64,000 nucleotides of DNA. Source: Streptomyces sp. MST-110588. Lineage in GTDB: Bacteria > Actinomycetota > Actinomycetes > Streptomycetales > Streptomycetaceae. Position numbers and translations under genes: made by a program. Location of the stretch: contig NZ_CP074380.1 of the NCBI RefSeq assembly GCF_022695595.1, positions 4,166,001 to 4,230,000 of the forward strand, given 5' to 3'. This document shows, one piece after another, positions 50,216 through 58,984 of this stretch. Position 1 is the first letter of the stretch. Each line of letters begins with the position of its first letter. Below the pieces are notes generated by a model. The model was not told where the DNA came from, ran no database searches, and was given only the letters and a program-made list of their open reading frames with translations.

Positions 50216-51523
50216 GTGGCGTCCAACAGGCCCGTCTCCGAGGCTCCGTCCGCGTACGACACCGGTGAGTACGGCGCGGGTTCGGCCGGTCCCGCCGCCC
50301 TTCCTGGTCTCGGCGTCGGTGTTGGTGTCGGCATGATCGTGGGCACAGGCGTAGGGGCAGGGTCAGAGGCAGGCGCGGGTGTAGGCACCGAGGGCCCCGC
50401 CGACGGCTCCTGGGAAGAGCCGGCCTCCGCCGAGGAGGCTGTTTTTTCCGCTTCTCCTGACTCTTCCGCTTCTTCCACTTCTCTGCGCGGCAAGCACCGC
50501 GTCGCACAGCGGCGCGGCGGGCTCACCCGCGGCGGTACGGTCCTGGGCGCCGGCGTCATCGCGGCGGTCGGCGCGAGCGGTGTGGCCGCGGCCGGGGGAC
50601 GGCCGCCGGCCCCGATCTCCCAGCCCGATGCCGACGAGGCATCCATATCCGGCATATCTGGCGCGACTGTCTCTTCAGGTGCGCTTGCAGACGGCACGGC
50701 CTCGCCGGACGCGCAGGCCGTGGGCATGTCGAGTGCGGGCCCGTCGGCCGCGGCGACCGGCGCCCTTTCCCCGCACGACGCGGGCGAAACCCTGCTCACC
50801 CGCATCCTCCAGCAGGTCGATCAGCCGGAGCAGCAGCAGACGCGGCAGGAAGCGGCCCCGGCGCCGGGGACCGTCACCCCTGAGGCCGTACCGGAAGCCG
50901 CGCCCGGGGAGCCGGTGGCCGAGGAGCCGGTGGTCGGCGAAGAACCGGCCGCCGAGCAGCCCACGGCAACATCAGCCGCCGCCGAACCGACCGCCGTCGA
51001 ACCACCTGCCGTCGAACCGGCCACCGGCAAACCCACCGCCGCCGAACCGGCCACCCCCGAACCGGCCACCCCCGAACCCAAGCAGGCGAAAGCCGCGCAC
51101 CGCTCCACCCCCCGCGCCGTCAACATCACCGACTGCGCCGCGCCGCTCTTCTCCTACACCCTCACCACGGGCTTCGGGCAGGCCGGTGACAGGTGGGCCG
51201 CCCACCACACCGGCCAGGACCTCACCGCCCCGGCCGGCACCCCCGTCAAGGCGATCCGCTCCGGCACCATCACGGAATCGGGCTGGTCGGGAGCGTACGG
51301 CTACCGCATCGTCCTGACCCTCGACGACGGGACGGAACTGTGGTTCTGCCACCTCTCCTCAATGGTGAGGTCCTCGGGACGGGTCGCCACCGGCGAGGTG
51401 ATAGGCCGCGTCGGAGCCACCGGCAACACCGCCACACCGCATCTGCACCTGGAGGTACGGCCGGGCGGTGACGCGCCGGTCGACCCGCTCCCGTGGCTGC
51501 GCGACCACGGTGCTGTCATCTGA
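50216..51523 (+). CDS. secreted or anchored M23 family metallopeptidase (LytM type)
   Basis: 435 aa. A Ser/Gly/Ala-rich N-terminus ends in KHRVAQRRGGLTRGGTVLG and a hydrophobic helix (about 108-125), a membrane anchor or late signal. Pro/Ala/Glu repeats (AEPATPEPATPEP) form a wall-spanning linker at about 235-290. The M23 domain is at about 310-430: HHTGQDLTAPAGTPVKAIRS (zinc His and Asp), LWFCHLSSM and GNTATPHLHLEVRPGG (HxH). It is expected to cut peptidoglycan cross-links. GTG start with a strong ribosome site. Confidence 0.92.
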   Translation: MASNRPVSEAPSAYDTGEYGAGSAGPAALPGLGVGVGVGMIVGTGVGAGSEAGAGVGTEGPADGSWEEPASAEEAVFSASPDSSASSTSLRGKHRVAQRRGGLTRGGTVLGAGVIAAVGASGVAAAGGRPPAPISQPDADEASISGISGATVSSGALADGTASPDAQAVGMSSAGPSAAATGALSPHDAGETLLTRILQQVDQPEQQQTRQEAAPAPGTVTPEAVPEAAPGEPVAEEPVVGEEPAAEQPTATSAAAEPTAVEPPAVEPATGKPTAAEPATPEPATPEPKQAKAAHRSTPRAVNITDCAAPLFSYTLTTGFGQAGDRWAAHHTGQDLTAPAGTPVKAIRSGTITESGWSGAYGYRIVLTLDDGTELWFCHLSSMVRSSGRVATGEVIGRVGATGNTATPHLHLEVRPGGDAPVDPLPWLRDHGAVI

Positions 51524-51642
51524 GCAATCAGCACCGCAGCACCCTGACGGCCATGACCGCTGATTGGCACATCTTTTACGTGGGCACCCGCACAGCGCGG
51601 CGCCGGGGCGCAGGCACCCCGGCTTGTGTTCAGGAGCGTGCG

Positions 51643-53256
51643 ATGCCACCGATCGAAGTCCCCGGCCAGGCTGCCGGCCACAGCAACGCCTCGTCCTCGC
51701 CCTCATCGTCCTCCTCCACCACCGGCACCACTCCCACCGCAAGCCGCACCGGCCCCACGGCCCCCACCGACACCACAGCCACCCACACCGGCGTCCCCAC
51801 CGACGCCACCACCCCCGACCTCGCCCCCGTCACCACGGCCGTCCCCGCCCGCCTGGACCGTCTCCCCTGGTCACGCTTCCACTGGATGGTGGTGATCGGC
51901 CTCGGCACCGTCTGGATCCTCGACGGCCTGGAGGTCACGGTCGTCGGCAACATCGCCGGCCGCCTCTCCGAGCACGGCAGCGGCCTGCCCATCACCTCCG
52001 CCCAGGTCACCGGCATCGCCGCGGCGCTCTATGTCGCCGGCGCCTGCCTCGGAGCCCTGTTCTTCGGCCGGATGACCGACCGCTTCGGTCGGAAGAAGCT
52101 CTTCCTGGTCACCCTCGCGGTCTACCTCACCGCGACCGCCCTGACCGCCATCTCCTTCTCCTCCTGGTGGTTCTTCCTCTTCCGCTTCCTGACGGGCTTC
52201 GGCATCGGCGGGGAGTACGCGGCCATCAACTCGGCCATCGACGAGCTGATCCCCTCCCAGTACCGCGGCCGGGTCGACCTCGTCATCAACGGCAGCTTCT
52301 GGCTCGGCGCGATCGGTGGCTCGCTGCTGTCCATCCTGATGCTGGACACCGACATCTTCGCCGCGAACGTCGGCTGGCGGCTGACCTTCGCCCTCGGCGT
52401 CGTCCTCGGGCTGGTCATCCTCCTCGTACGCCGTCATGTCCCCGAAAGCCCACGCTGGCTCTTCATCCACGGCCGCGGCGAGGAGGCCGAAGAACTCGTC
52501 TCCTCGATCGAGGAGCGCGTCACTTCGGAAAAGGGACAGGAACTCCCGCCCGCTGAGGGCGAGATCACCATCCACCCGCGCCGGAGCATCGGCTTCCTGG
52601 ACATCGCCCGTACCGTCTTCTCCACCTACCGCCGACGCGCCATCCTGGGACTCGCCCTCTTCATAGGGCAGGCATTCCTCTACAACGCGATCACCTTCGG
52701 CTTCGGCGCCATCCTCACCACGTTCTTCGACGTCCCGACGTCCGGCACCGGCTACTACTTCGCCGTCATGGCCGCCGGGAACTTCCTCGGCCCGCTCGTC
52801 CTGGGCAAACTCTTCGACACGGTAGGCCGCCGCGTCATGATCTCCAGCACCTATCTCCTCTCCGGCCTCCTCCTCTTCGGCACCGCCTGGCTGTTCGCCG
52901 GCGGCCACCTCTCCGCCACGACCCTGACCGCCTGCTGGTGCGTCGTCCTCTTCTTCGCCTCGACCGGCGCGAGCAGCGCGTACCTGACCGTCTCCGAGGT
53001 CTTCCCGATGGAGACGCGCGCGATGGCGATCGCCTTCTTCTACGCGGTCGGTACGGCGGCGGGCGGTATCAGCGGCCCGCTCCTGTTCGCCGAACTCACC
53101 AAGTCCGGCGTCGTCGCCGACACCACCCTGGCCTTCTGCATCGGTGCCACGCTGATGTGCCTGGCCGGCCTGACCGCCGCTTTCCTGGCCGTACGGGCCG
53201 AGCGCCGCTCCCTGGAATCCATCGCCACCCCCTTGTCCACCACCCCCGCACCCTGA
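51643..53256 (+). CDS. MFS transporter, sugar/aromatic-acid porter type
   Basis: 537 aa, twelve helices after a Thr/Ser/Pro-rich cytoplasmic tail of about 75 residues. Porter signatures include ILDGLEVTVVGNIAGRL (Asp in TM1), GRMTDRFGRKKLFLVTLAVY (loop 2), RFLTGFGIGGEYAAINSAID and RRHVPESPRWLFIHGRGEEA. A second-half YLTVSEVFPMETRAMAIAFF is typical of metabolite/proton symporters. ATG 51643 follows AGGAG. An aldo/keto reductase gene follows after 79 bp on the same strand. Confidence 0.92.
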   Translation: MPPIEVPGQAAGHSNASSSPSSSSSTTGTTPTASRTGPTAPTDTTATHTGVPTDATTPDLAPVTTAVPARLDRLPWSRFHWMVVIGLGTVWILDGLEVTVVGNIAGRLSEHGSGLPITSAQVTGIAAALYVAGACLGALFFGRMTDRFGRKKLFLVTLAVYLTATALTAISFSSWWFFLFRFLTGFGIGGEYAAINSAIDELIPSQYRGRVDLVINGSFWLGAIGGSLLSILMLDTDIFAANVGWRLTFALGVVLGLVILLVRRHVPESPRWLFIHGRGEEAEELVSSIEERVTSEKGQELPPAEGEITIHPRRSIGFLDIARTVFSTYRRRAILGLALFIGQAFLYNAITFGFGAILTTFFDVPTSGTGYYFAVMAAGNFLGPLVLGKLFDTVGRRVMISSTYLLSGLLLFGTAWLFAGGHLSATTLTACWCVVLFFASTGASSAYLTVSEVFPMETRAMAIAFFYAVGTAAGGISGPLLFAELTKSGVVADTTLAFCIGATLMCLAGLTAAFLAVRAERRSLESIATPLSTTPAP

Positions 53257-53335
53257 CCCACCTCCCCCGGAACGGCTCCCCCAGCAACCCCGCGAGGAAC
53301 GGGAACACCCCTCGCCCCCCTCCCGTTGAAACGGC

Positions 53336-54283
53336 ATGACCATGAGTCCGACGCAGAAGACCCTCGGTTCCCTGTCCGTCTCCTCTCTCTGCCTGGGCGG
53401 CAACGTCTTCGGGTGGACCGCCGACGAAGCGGAGTCCTTCGCCGTCCTGGACGCGTACGTGGCCGGCGGCGGCAACTTCATCGACACCGCCGACGCCTAC
53501 TCGGCCTGGGCGCCCGGCAACAAGGGAGGCGAGTCCGAGACCGTCATCGGCAACTGGCTCGCCGCGCGCGGCAACCGCTCCGACGTCGTCATCGCCACGA
53601 AGGTCGGCGCGCACCCGGACCTCAAGGGCCTGTCCCCCGACACGATCAAGCGCGCGGTCGACGGTTCCCTGACCCGCCTGCGCACGGACTACATCGACCT
53701 CTACTACACCCACTACGACGACGAATCGCTCCCGGTCGAGGAGTTCCTCGGAGCCCTCGACGAACTGGTCCGGGCCGGCAAGGTCCGCGAAATCGCCGCC
53801 TCCAACATCTCACCGCAGCGCCTGGAAGAAGCCCTCACCTTCTCCACCCGCGAGAACATGGCCCGCTATGTGGCCGTCCAGCCCCACTACAACTTGGTTT
53901 CCCGTGAAACATACGAGGGTGAACTGGCCGACGTCGTAGCCCGCCACGGCCTGTCGGCGATCCCGTACTACGCGCTCGCCTCAGGCTTCCTGACCGGCAA
54001 ATACCGCCCTGGCACCACCATCGACAGCGCCCGCTCCACCAAGGCCGGCGCATACCTGTCCACTCCGCGAGGCCGCAAGATCCTCACCGCCCTCGACGAG
54101 GTGGCCGCCGCCCACCACACCGAGATCCCCACCGTAGCCCTGGCCTGGCTCCTCACCCGCCCCACCGTCGCCGCCCCCATCGCCAGCGCCCGCACGGTCT
54201 CCCAACTCCCCGCCCTCCTGGCCGCCCCCAACCTCCACCTCACCCCGGAAGAACTCACCCTCCTCACCAACGCTTCCGCCTAA
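53336..54283 (+). CDS. aldo/keto reductase
   Basis: 315 aa, an NADPH-dependent TIM-barrel oxidoreductase. The catalytic tetrad is visible: FIDTADAYSAW (Asp and Tyr), VIATKVGAHPDL (Lys), LYYTHYDDES (His). The coenzyme end has VALAWLLTRPTVAAPIASAR. GNVFGWTADEAESF at the N-terminus is typical of the AKR11/12-like group. ATG 53336 or 53342. The preceding MFS transporter could supply or export its substrate; the substrate is not inferable. Confidence 0.94.
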   Translation: MTMSPTQKTLGSLSVSSLCLGGNVFGWTADEAESFAVLDAYVAGGGNFIDTADAYSAWAPGNKGGESETVIGNWLAARGNRSDVVIATKVGAHPDLKGLSPDTIKRAVDGSLTRLRTDYIDLYYTHYDDESLPVEEFLGALDELVRAGKVREIAASNISPQRLEEALTFSTRENMARYVAVQPHYNLVSRETYEGELADVVARHGLSAIPYYALASGFLTGKYRPGTTIDSARSTKAGAYLSTPRGRKILTALDEVAAAHHTEIPTVALAWLLTRPTVAAPIASARTVSQLPALLAAPNLHLTPEELTLLTNASA

Positions 54284-54317
54284 CCCACCCACCCGCCTCG
54301 CCACCAGGCACACGAAA

Positions 54318-54349
54318 GGGCGGTCGCGCACACCCGTACGCGACCGCCC
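54318..54349. terminator. bidirectional terminator between convergent genes
   Basis: GGGCGGTCGCG (54318-54328) pairs perfectly with CGCGACCGCCC (54339-54349) between the aldo/keto reductase and the minus-strand small protein. Confidence 0.8.
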
Positions 54350-54373
54350 CGGCGCCGTCGCCGACTGTCCGAA

Positions 54374-54676
54374 CTACCTACGCCGGTCGGCCACCGCCCA
54401 CGACGCCGCCCCCACAACCCCCGCCACCGCAAACACCGACGGCCAGGCCCCCACCTTCTTCGCCAACGGATGCGACCCGGCAAACGCCGCCACATAAACC
54501 CCACTCAACGCAGCAGCAGCCTTCTTCCCAGCCTTCCTCTCCCACTCCCGAGCCGCCACAACCCCAGCAGCAGCCAAAGCCACCCCACCCAACGGCCTCT
54601 TCTTACTCCACCGAGCCACGCCGTACCCACCTACAAGCCCACCCGCAGCCACAACCGCCGCCGGAACCCTGGCCAT
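54374..54676 (-). CDS. small membrane protein (100 aa)
   Basis: Three Gly/Ala-rich hydrophobic segments: VPAAVVAAGGLVGGYGVARW, PLGGVALAAAGVVAAREW and ALSGVYVAAFAGSHPLAKKV, with a final WPSVFAVAGVVGAASWAVAD. The ATG at 54676 has GGGAGG eight bases upstream. The plus strand here is unusually A- and C-rich, a local codon-use shift (many CCA/ACA-type complements). Unknown function. Confidence 0.75.
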   Translation of the reverse strand: MARVPAAVVAAGGLVGGYGVARWSKKRPLGGVALAAAGVVAAREWERKAGKKAAAALSGVYVAAFAGSHPLAKKVGAWPSVFAVAGVVGAASWAVADRRR

Positions 54677-54740
54677 AACCAAAACCTCCCATGAACGGAT
54701 AACTCCCCCGAGCCTACGCCCGACCGATGAAGCCCTGAGG

Positions 54741-55211
54741 TCACTCGGAAGCCGATGATTCAGGACCGCCCATCGGCTGATCGTGATTCCCCTTGTGCGC
54801 GCGCACGACCTCCGCGACCTGTCTGGCCACCGTCTCGGGCGGCTCGTGCTCCCAGCAGCGCAGAACGGTCCAACCGGCAGCCTGAAGGTGGGCCGTCGTC
54901 TCGATGTCGCGAGCCATGTTGCCGTCGAGTTTTTCGCGCCACCACCGGGCATTGGCCTTGGGACTCGTGGCGTGCTCGGGGCAGCCGTGCCAGAAACAGC
55001 CGTCAAGGAAGACGGCGACCTGCGGCCCCGGAAAGGCGATATCGATCGTACGGCGGGACATACCGGGCACCCGGCGTTGCAACCGATACCTGAGCCCGGC
55101 CCTGTGCAGCAGACGTCGAAGGACAAGTTCCGGCTTGGTGTCCTTCCTGGGCTGACGACTCATGCGGTCGGACACCTCGGGAGAGGACGGCGACATGGGG
55201 GTATGCGTCAT
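54741..55211 (-). CDS. vsr: very short patch repair endonuclease (Vsr)
   Basis: About 156 aa. SSPEVSDRMSRQPRKDTKPE then LVLRRLLHRAGLRYRLQRRV, VDIAF-like RTIDIAFPGPQVAVFLDGCF, WHGCPEH (zinc and catalytic residues), WWREKLDGNMARDIETTAHL and WTVLRCWEHE are all Vsr blocks. Vsr nicks T:G mismatches left by deamination of 5-methylcytosine and is normally encoded beside a cytosine methyltransferase. Here the methyltransferase genes lie about 5 kb away across the ATPase operon. No good ribosome site fixes the start; ATGs at 55196 and 55229 are alternatives. Confidence 0.9.
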   Translation of the reverse strand: MTHTPMSPSSPEVSDRMSRQPRKDTKPELVLRRLLHRAGLRYRLQRRVPGMSRRTIDIAFPGPQVAVFLDGCFWHGCPEHATSPKANARWWREKLDGNMARDIETTAHLQAAGWTVLRCWEHEPPETVARQVAEVVRAHKGNHDQPMGGPESSASE

Positions 55212-55525
55212 ATGAAAAGCATCGCCCATCGGGACAGGGGCGAGGTGCCCGATGGCGTCCACGGGAAGAGTGTGGGTGGCTTCACGCTCGGCACGCTCAA
55301 GTGTTCGACCCCAGACCTCTGACCGAAATGCGAGGTTCAGCCCTTGCTCCAGTCGAAGGAATTTATCGACATTTACCTGCAAAACAGGCATAACGGTCGC
55401 GCGGCTGCGTAGACGTAAGCGCGTCGTGTCGGACGGCGACCCGCGCACGAAAGTGCGGACGGCGGCGTCGAGTGCTGGTCGGCGCCGCCGCCCGCATGGG
55501 CGTGCGGCGATCGTCGGGGCGGGGT
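55212..55525. other. 314-bp region between the small ORF and vsr
   Basis: It has mixed composition and no supported gene. Part of the frame on the minus strand is open into vsr (to 55448) but lacks conserved residues. Possible promoter of vsr; nothing else noted. Confidence 0.4.
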
Positions 55526-55711
55526 TCAGTTCTCCAGGTGCCGCACCGCCACCTTGAAGCTGCGCAGGTCGTAGGACGGGTCTCCCATCTCGCCCTCCAC
55601 CAGTACCACCCCCTTCTCGTTCAGGATGCGGATCGAGTTGGTGTCACGTCGGTCCAGCTCGACCGTGACTTCGAGCGTGTCGCCCATGCGGATGTCCTCC
55701 GATTCGTCCAT
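55526..55711 (-). CDS. small acidic hypothetical protein (61 aa)
   Basis: MDESEDIRMGDTLEVTVELD then RRDTNSIRILNEKGVVLVEG and a short C-terminus. It looks like a small all-beta domain. It lies between vsr and the ATPase operon inside the putative defence island. I do not recognise it. ATG 55711 is preferred; 55726 is possible. No strong ribosome site. Confidence 0.5.
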   Translation of the reverse strand: MDESEDIRMGDTLEVTVELDRRDTNSIRILNEKGVVLVEGEMGDPSYDLRSFKVAVRHLEN

Positions 55712-55863
55712 GCCAGCAACCGGCACGTCATCATGGCGCCTGCGCCGTCACTCCTGCAAGGGAGTAGGCGAACGTACGAGCGGGCGCAGTCGCCTCGTGA
55801 AGGGCCCCTGCTGATACGATCCCGTTCAGCAATCAGGAGAGACAAGCTAGCAAAATGCGGTTT

Positions 55864-55881
55864 TTGTCCGTTTCTCGACAA
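55864..55881. promoter_or_regulatory. inverted repeat upstream of the XRE-GHKL gene
   Basis: TTGTC-CGTTTCTC-GACAA is a perfect 5-bp inverted repeat in the AT-rich stretch 55845-55911, 57 bp before the XRE-ATPase start. A candidate site for autoregulation by that protein's helix-turn-helix domain. Confidence 0.45.
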
Positions 55882-55937
55882 CAAAAGTAAAGTTGATCAG
55901 CTAAATTAAGTGGCATCCGAGGGGAAGGGGAACTGAC

Positions 55938-58010
55938 ATGGCGGCCACATTCGGAGCTTGGCTCACAAGAATGCTGACGCTGAGGGGTATGAGTCAGAAG
56001 GAGCTCGCGGATCTGACCGGGGTCACGGGGGCGGCCGTGAACGGTTGGGTGAACGGCCGTTCGGAACCTCGCTATGAGAAGATCGCGGCCATCGCAGATG
56101 CCCTGGGCGTCTCCGTGGACGACGCGGTGAACCGCAGGGTGCCTGCGTCTCGACGGGACGAGCTGAGGTGGATCTTCCGTGCCGCGCCGGAGGACGGTGG
56201 TCGAGAAGGCGGCAACGCGGCCAACTTCGCCTTCGCGGCGAGCCTCGACGTGCTTGCGCGGGAGGCCACGCAGAACAGCCTTGACGAGCGTTTGTCCGAA
56301 GACTCGCCGGTCGTCGCTCGGTACGTGCTGCACGAACTCACGGGTACCCATCTGCGTGACTTCATGGAGGCTTTGGGTTGGGACGCCATCGAAAAGCACA
56401 TTCTGGCCGCCGCCGACCCCCGGCAGAAGGTAGGTCGGGTACTGCGGGACGGCCTCCAAGAGCTGGAACGCACGCAGCGCCTCGTCCTACTGCGGGTGGA
56501 CGACTACAACGCGACCGGGTTGACCGGCCCGGAGTACGAGGACGGACGCTTCGCCCGGGTGGTGCGGCGCACGTTGGACAGCGGTAAGTCGGGTACGCAG
56601 GGCGGGTCGTACGGGCTCGGCAAGGCTGCACTCTGGGCCGCCAGCCGCTTCGGCCTGGTCCTGGTGAACAGCACGCTCTCGGAACCTCAGGACGGGCGTA
56701 CGGAGCGCCGTATGGCCGGCCGGCTGGAGCTTCCGTGGCACCAGCTCGACGGAAGAGACTACGCGGGGCCCGGTTGGTTCGGCGTGGCCGATCCCAAGCG
56801 GCAGAACACCGCTCAGTCGTGGTGGGGTGACCAGGAGTCGGCCGAACGCCTCCACTTGAAACGTGTCGATGCGATGCCGGGTACATCATTCCTGGTGGTG
56901 GGGGCGTACGACGGGTCCGGGGAGACCGAGGACGTCGAGGACATGTACGAGCGCCTGGTGAAAAGCCTTTCACGCAATTTCTGGGCATCGATGGTCGGTG
57001 GCAGGGACGAGAGCCCGAAGCTGCAGGTGTCGGTGGCGGCTTTCCGGAACGGAGCGTCGGTGAAGGCCGAAAAGGTCATTGATCCGCACGAACAGGAACC
57101 TTCCCGTTCCCGAGCTGTCCAGGCGTTTCTCGACGGTGAGACGGTGGAGGAACTGACCGAGCGTCACCAGGTGTTGCAGGCGTCCGTGCCGCTCGAACTG
57201 CGGCGGCGGAAAGACGACGTGGAGACGGGGAACCCGGGCACGCACGAGGCAGTTCTTCTTCTCACTCCCGCCGGTGACGAGGACGAGAACCCGGATCAAA
57301 TCGCATACATGCGAGCGACGCGGATGGTGGTGAAGTACAAGCGCGTCGGTGATCTTCCACTCGGACACCGCCCGTTCCAGGCGGTGCTCCTCGCCGGCGC
57401 GGCAACCCGCCGTCACACGCGGGAGGCAGAGGCGGCCGAGCAGATGTTGCGCACCGCGGAACCTCCGGACCACAACGACTGGGAGGGGACCGAGGACCTG
57501 ACGGCCACGTATGAACGTGGAGCCCGACAAAAGATCCTCGAATTCAAGAAGGCGGCAGAGCAGAAGGTCCGCGAGCTGCTGCGCGCACGGGAGGATGACG
57601 AGTCCCCGGAGGAGGGCCCGGAAGCACTGCGGGAATTGCTGCGCCTGGACCCACCAAGAGTTGCCCGTCTCCAAGGGTTCCCGACGGTGAAGGCCATCGA
57701 GGGAACGGTGGACGGAACGGGAGCCTGGAGCGTGACCGTCACGGTGAAGTTGCCCAAGCGGGACGAGCCGTGGGTGCTCACACCGGTGCCCAAATTCGTC
57801 ACGCGCTCGTCGGCACCGCTGAGTGTCGAATGGTGCGAGATGGAACCGTTGGAGAACTGCGAATTGACGCCGCACGGAAATCTCGTGTTCCGTGACGGAG
57901 CCGTACAAGGCAAGTTCCGTGGCACGACGGAGGTGTCGAGCCACCCGGTGGAGGCGACGATGGCGCAGGTCATGGTCGAGATACGGCGCTCGAAGGAGGA
58001 GTCGGCATGA
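55938..58010 (+). CDS. XRE helix-turn-helix fused to a GHKL (MutL/MORC-like) ATPase
   Basis: 690 aa. Residues about 6-65 are an XRE domain (MSQKELADLTGVTGAAVNGW, VNGRSEPRYEKIAAIADALG). A GHKL ATPase follows: N-box LAREATQNSLDERL near 108-120 (catalytic Glu, Mg-binding Asn), G1 box VDDYNATGL near 188, G2 lid GGSYGLGKAALW near 222. The C-terminal half is unassigned, with a helical REKR-rich part. GHKL ATPases of the MutL/MORC type occur with cytosine methyltransferases and Vsr in predicted restriction-modification systems (Iyer, Abhiman and Aravind 2008). It heads a three-gene overlapping operon. ATG after AGGGGAAGGGGAA. Confidence 0.85.
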   Translation: MAATFGAWLTRMLTLRGMSQKELADLTGVTGAAVNGWVNGRSEPRYEKIAAIADALGVSVDDAVNRRVPASRRDELRWIFRAAPEDGGREGGNAANFAFAASLDVLAREATQNSLDERLSEDSPVVARYVLHELTGTHLRDFMEALGWDAIEKHILAAADPRQKVGRVLRDGLQELERTQRLVLLRVDDYNATGLTGPEYEDGRFARVVRRTLDSGKSGTQGGSYGLGKAALWAASRFGLVLVNSTLSEPQDGRTERRMAGRLELPWHQLDGRDYAGPGWFGVADPKRQNTAQSWWGDQESAERLHLKRVDAMPGTSFLVVGAYDGSGETEDVEDMYERLVKSLSRNFWASMVGGRDESPKLQVSVAAFRNGASVKAEKVIDPHEQEPSRSRAVQAFLDGETVEELTERHQVLQASVPLELRRRKDDVETGNPGTHEAVLLLTPAGDEDENPDQIAYMRATRMVVKYKRVGDLPLGHRPFQAVLLAGAATRRHTREAEAAEQMLRTAEPPDHNDWEGTEDLTATYERGARQKILEFKKAAEQKVRELLRAREDDESPEEGPEALRELLRLDPPRVARLQGFPTVKAIEGTVDGTGAWSVTVTVKLPKRDEPWVLTPVPKFVTRSSAPLSVEWCEMEPLENCELTPHGNLVFRDGAVQGKFRGTTEVSSHPVEATMAQVMVEIRRSKEESA

Positions 58011-58984
58011 AGACGGCCTACCCCTACCGTGTTCTCAGCGGCGACGTCGATCTGCAGGTCGATCGGTTGTTCGTGGACAACGTGCCGGTGGATCTGGGAA
58101 GGATCGGCGACCGTGACCAGATCGTTGCCGCGCAGGATCTCAACGAGACCCATCAGCGCTGGAGCGAACTACGGTTGAAGGTTTCAGTGACCGCCGACGG
58201 CGACGAAATCTCCGCCGGCCCGTGGAGGTCCCCACAGTGTCTGGTGGTCGTGAGCAACCAACGCACCAACGTCTCCCAGGCGTTCCCGCTACGCCAGGAC
58301 GGGCCGGGCCGATGGCAGGGGGAGGTCGAACTGGCCCGTGACGAGCACATCGTGCGTAGCCGGATCACAGCTCGCATCGTTGCCACGGTGGACGGTGTCG
58401 AAGGACGACTGGTGGGCACGGCACCGACCTGGAGCGTGGATTTTGAGACCAAGCGACCTACCCCTGAGCGTTCGATCAAGATGCGGTGGATCGACTTCAC
58501 CGACCCGTCCAACGATCATTTGAAGGAATACCGTGACGATCCCTGGTTGATCGACACGGAGGCCGGCGAGCCTGTGCTCTATCTCAATTCCTCGGTGGAC
58601 GGGCTGCGCGGCGTATTGGAGAACGCGTCGTCCGCCGAGCAGAAGCTGGTGCGCGAGGTGATGGCCGCGCAGGTGGCGGCCGAAGTTTGGACCGCCATGT
58701 TCAACATGGCGGTGTACGCCTGTGACGTGGTGGACGGTGAACCCCAGTGGCCTGGTGGTTGGCATGAAGATGTACTACGGAGAATGATCCCGGACCTCTA
58801 CCCCACTCATTCCCCGGAGGATGCGCTGGCCGAGTTGGTCCAGGGGCGCGCAGAGGGGGAGAACGGCGGTGACCTGCAGCGCCGGCTGATGCACGGAGCC
58901 GGGGTCCATTCACGCAAACCGCGTAAGGTCTCGACGGCTCTGCGCGACCTGCGGCGCCTGGCGAACAAGAAGGAGAGCGTGTGA
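58007..58984 (+). CDS. uncharacterised defence-island protein (325 aa)
   Basis: I do not recognise this protein. The N-terminal about 160 residues look beta-rich (LRLKVSVTADGDEIS, RITARIVATVDGVEG, two Ig-like strands sets). The C-terminal half is helical (ASSAEQKLVREVMAAQVAAE, VWTAMFNMAVYACDVVDGEP), ending in a basic stretch. No nuclease or ATPase motif is visible. Its start overlaps the ATPase stop (ATGA) and its stop overlaps the next start (GTGA), so the three proteins are made together and probably form a complex. Confidence 0.75.
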   Translation: MKTAYPYRVLSGDVDLQVDRLFVDNVPVDLGRIGDRDQIVAAQDLNETHQRWSELRLKVSVTADGDEISAGPWRSPQCLVVVSNQRTNVSQAFPLRQDGPGRWQGEVELARDEHIVRSRITARIVATVDGVEGRLVGTAPTWSVDFETKRPTPERSIKMRWIDFTDPSNDHLKEYRDDPWLIDTEAGEPVLYLNSSVDGLRGVLENASSAEQKLVREVMAAQVAAEVWTAMFNMAVYACDVVDGEPQWPGGWHEDVLRRMIPDLYPTHSPEDALAELVQGRAEGENGGDLQRRLMHGAGVHSRKPRKVSTALRDLRRLANKKESV

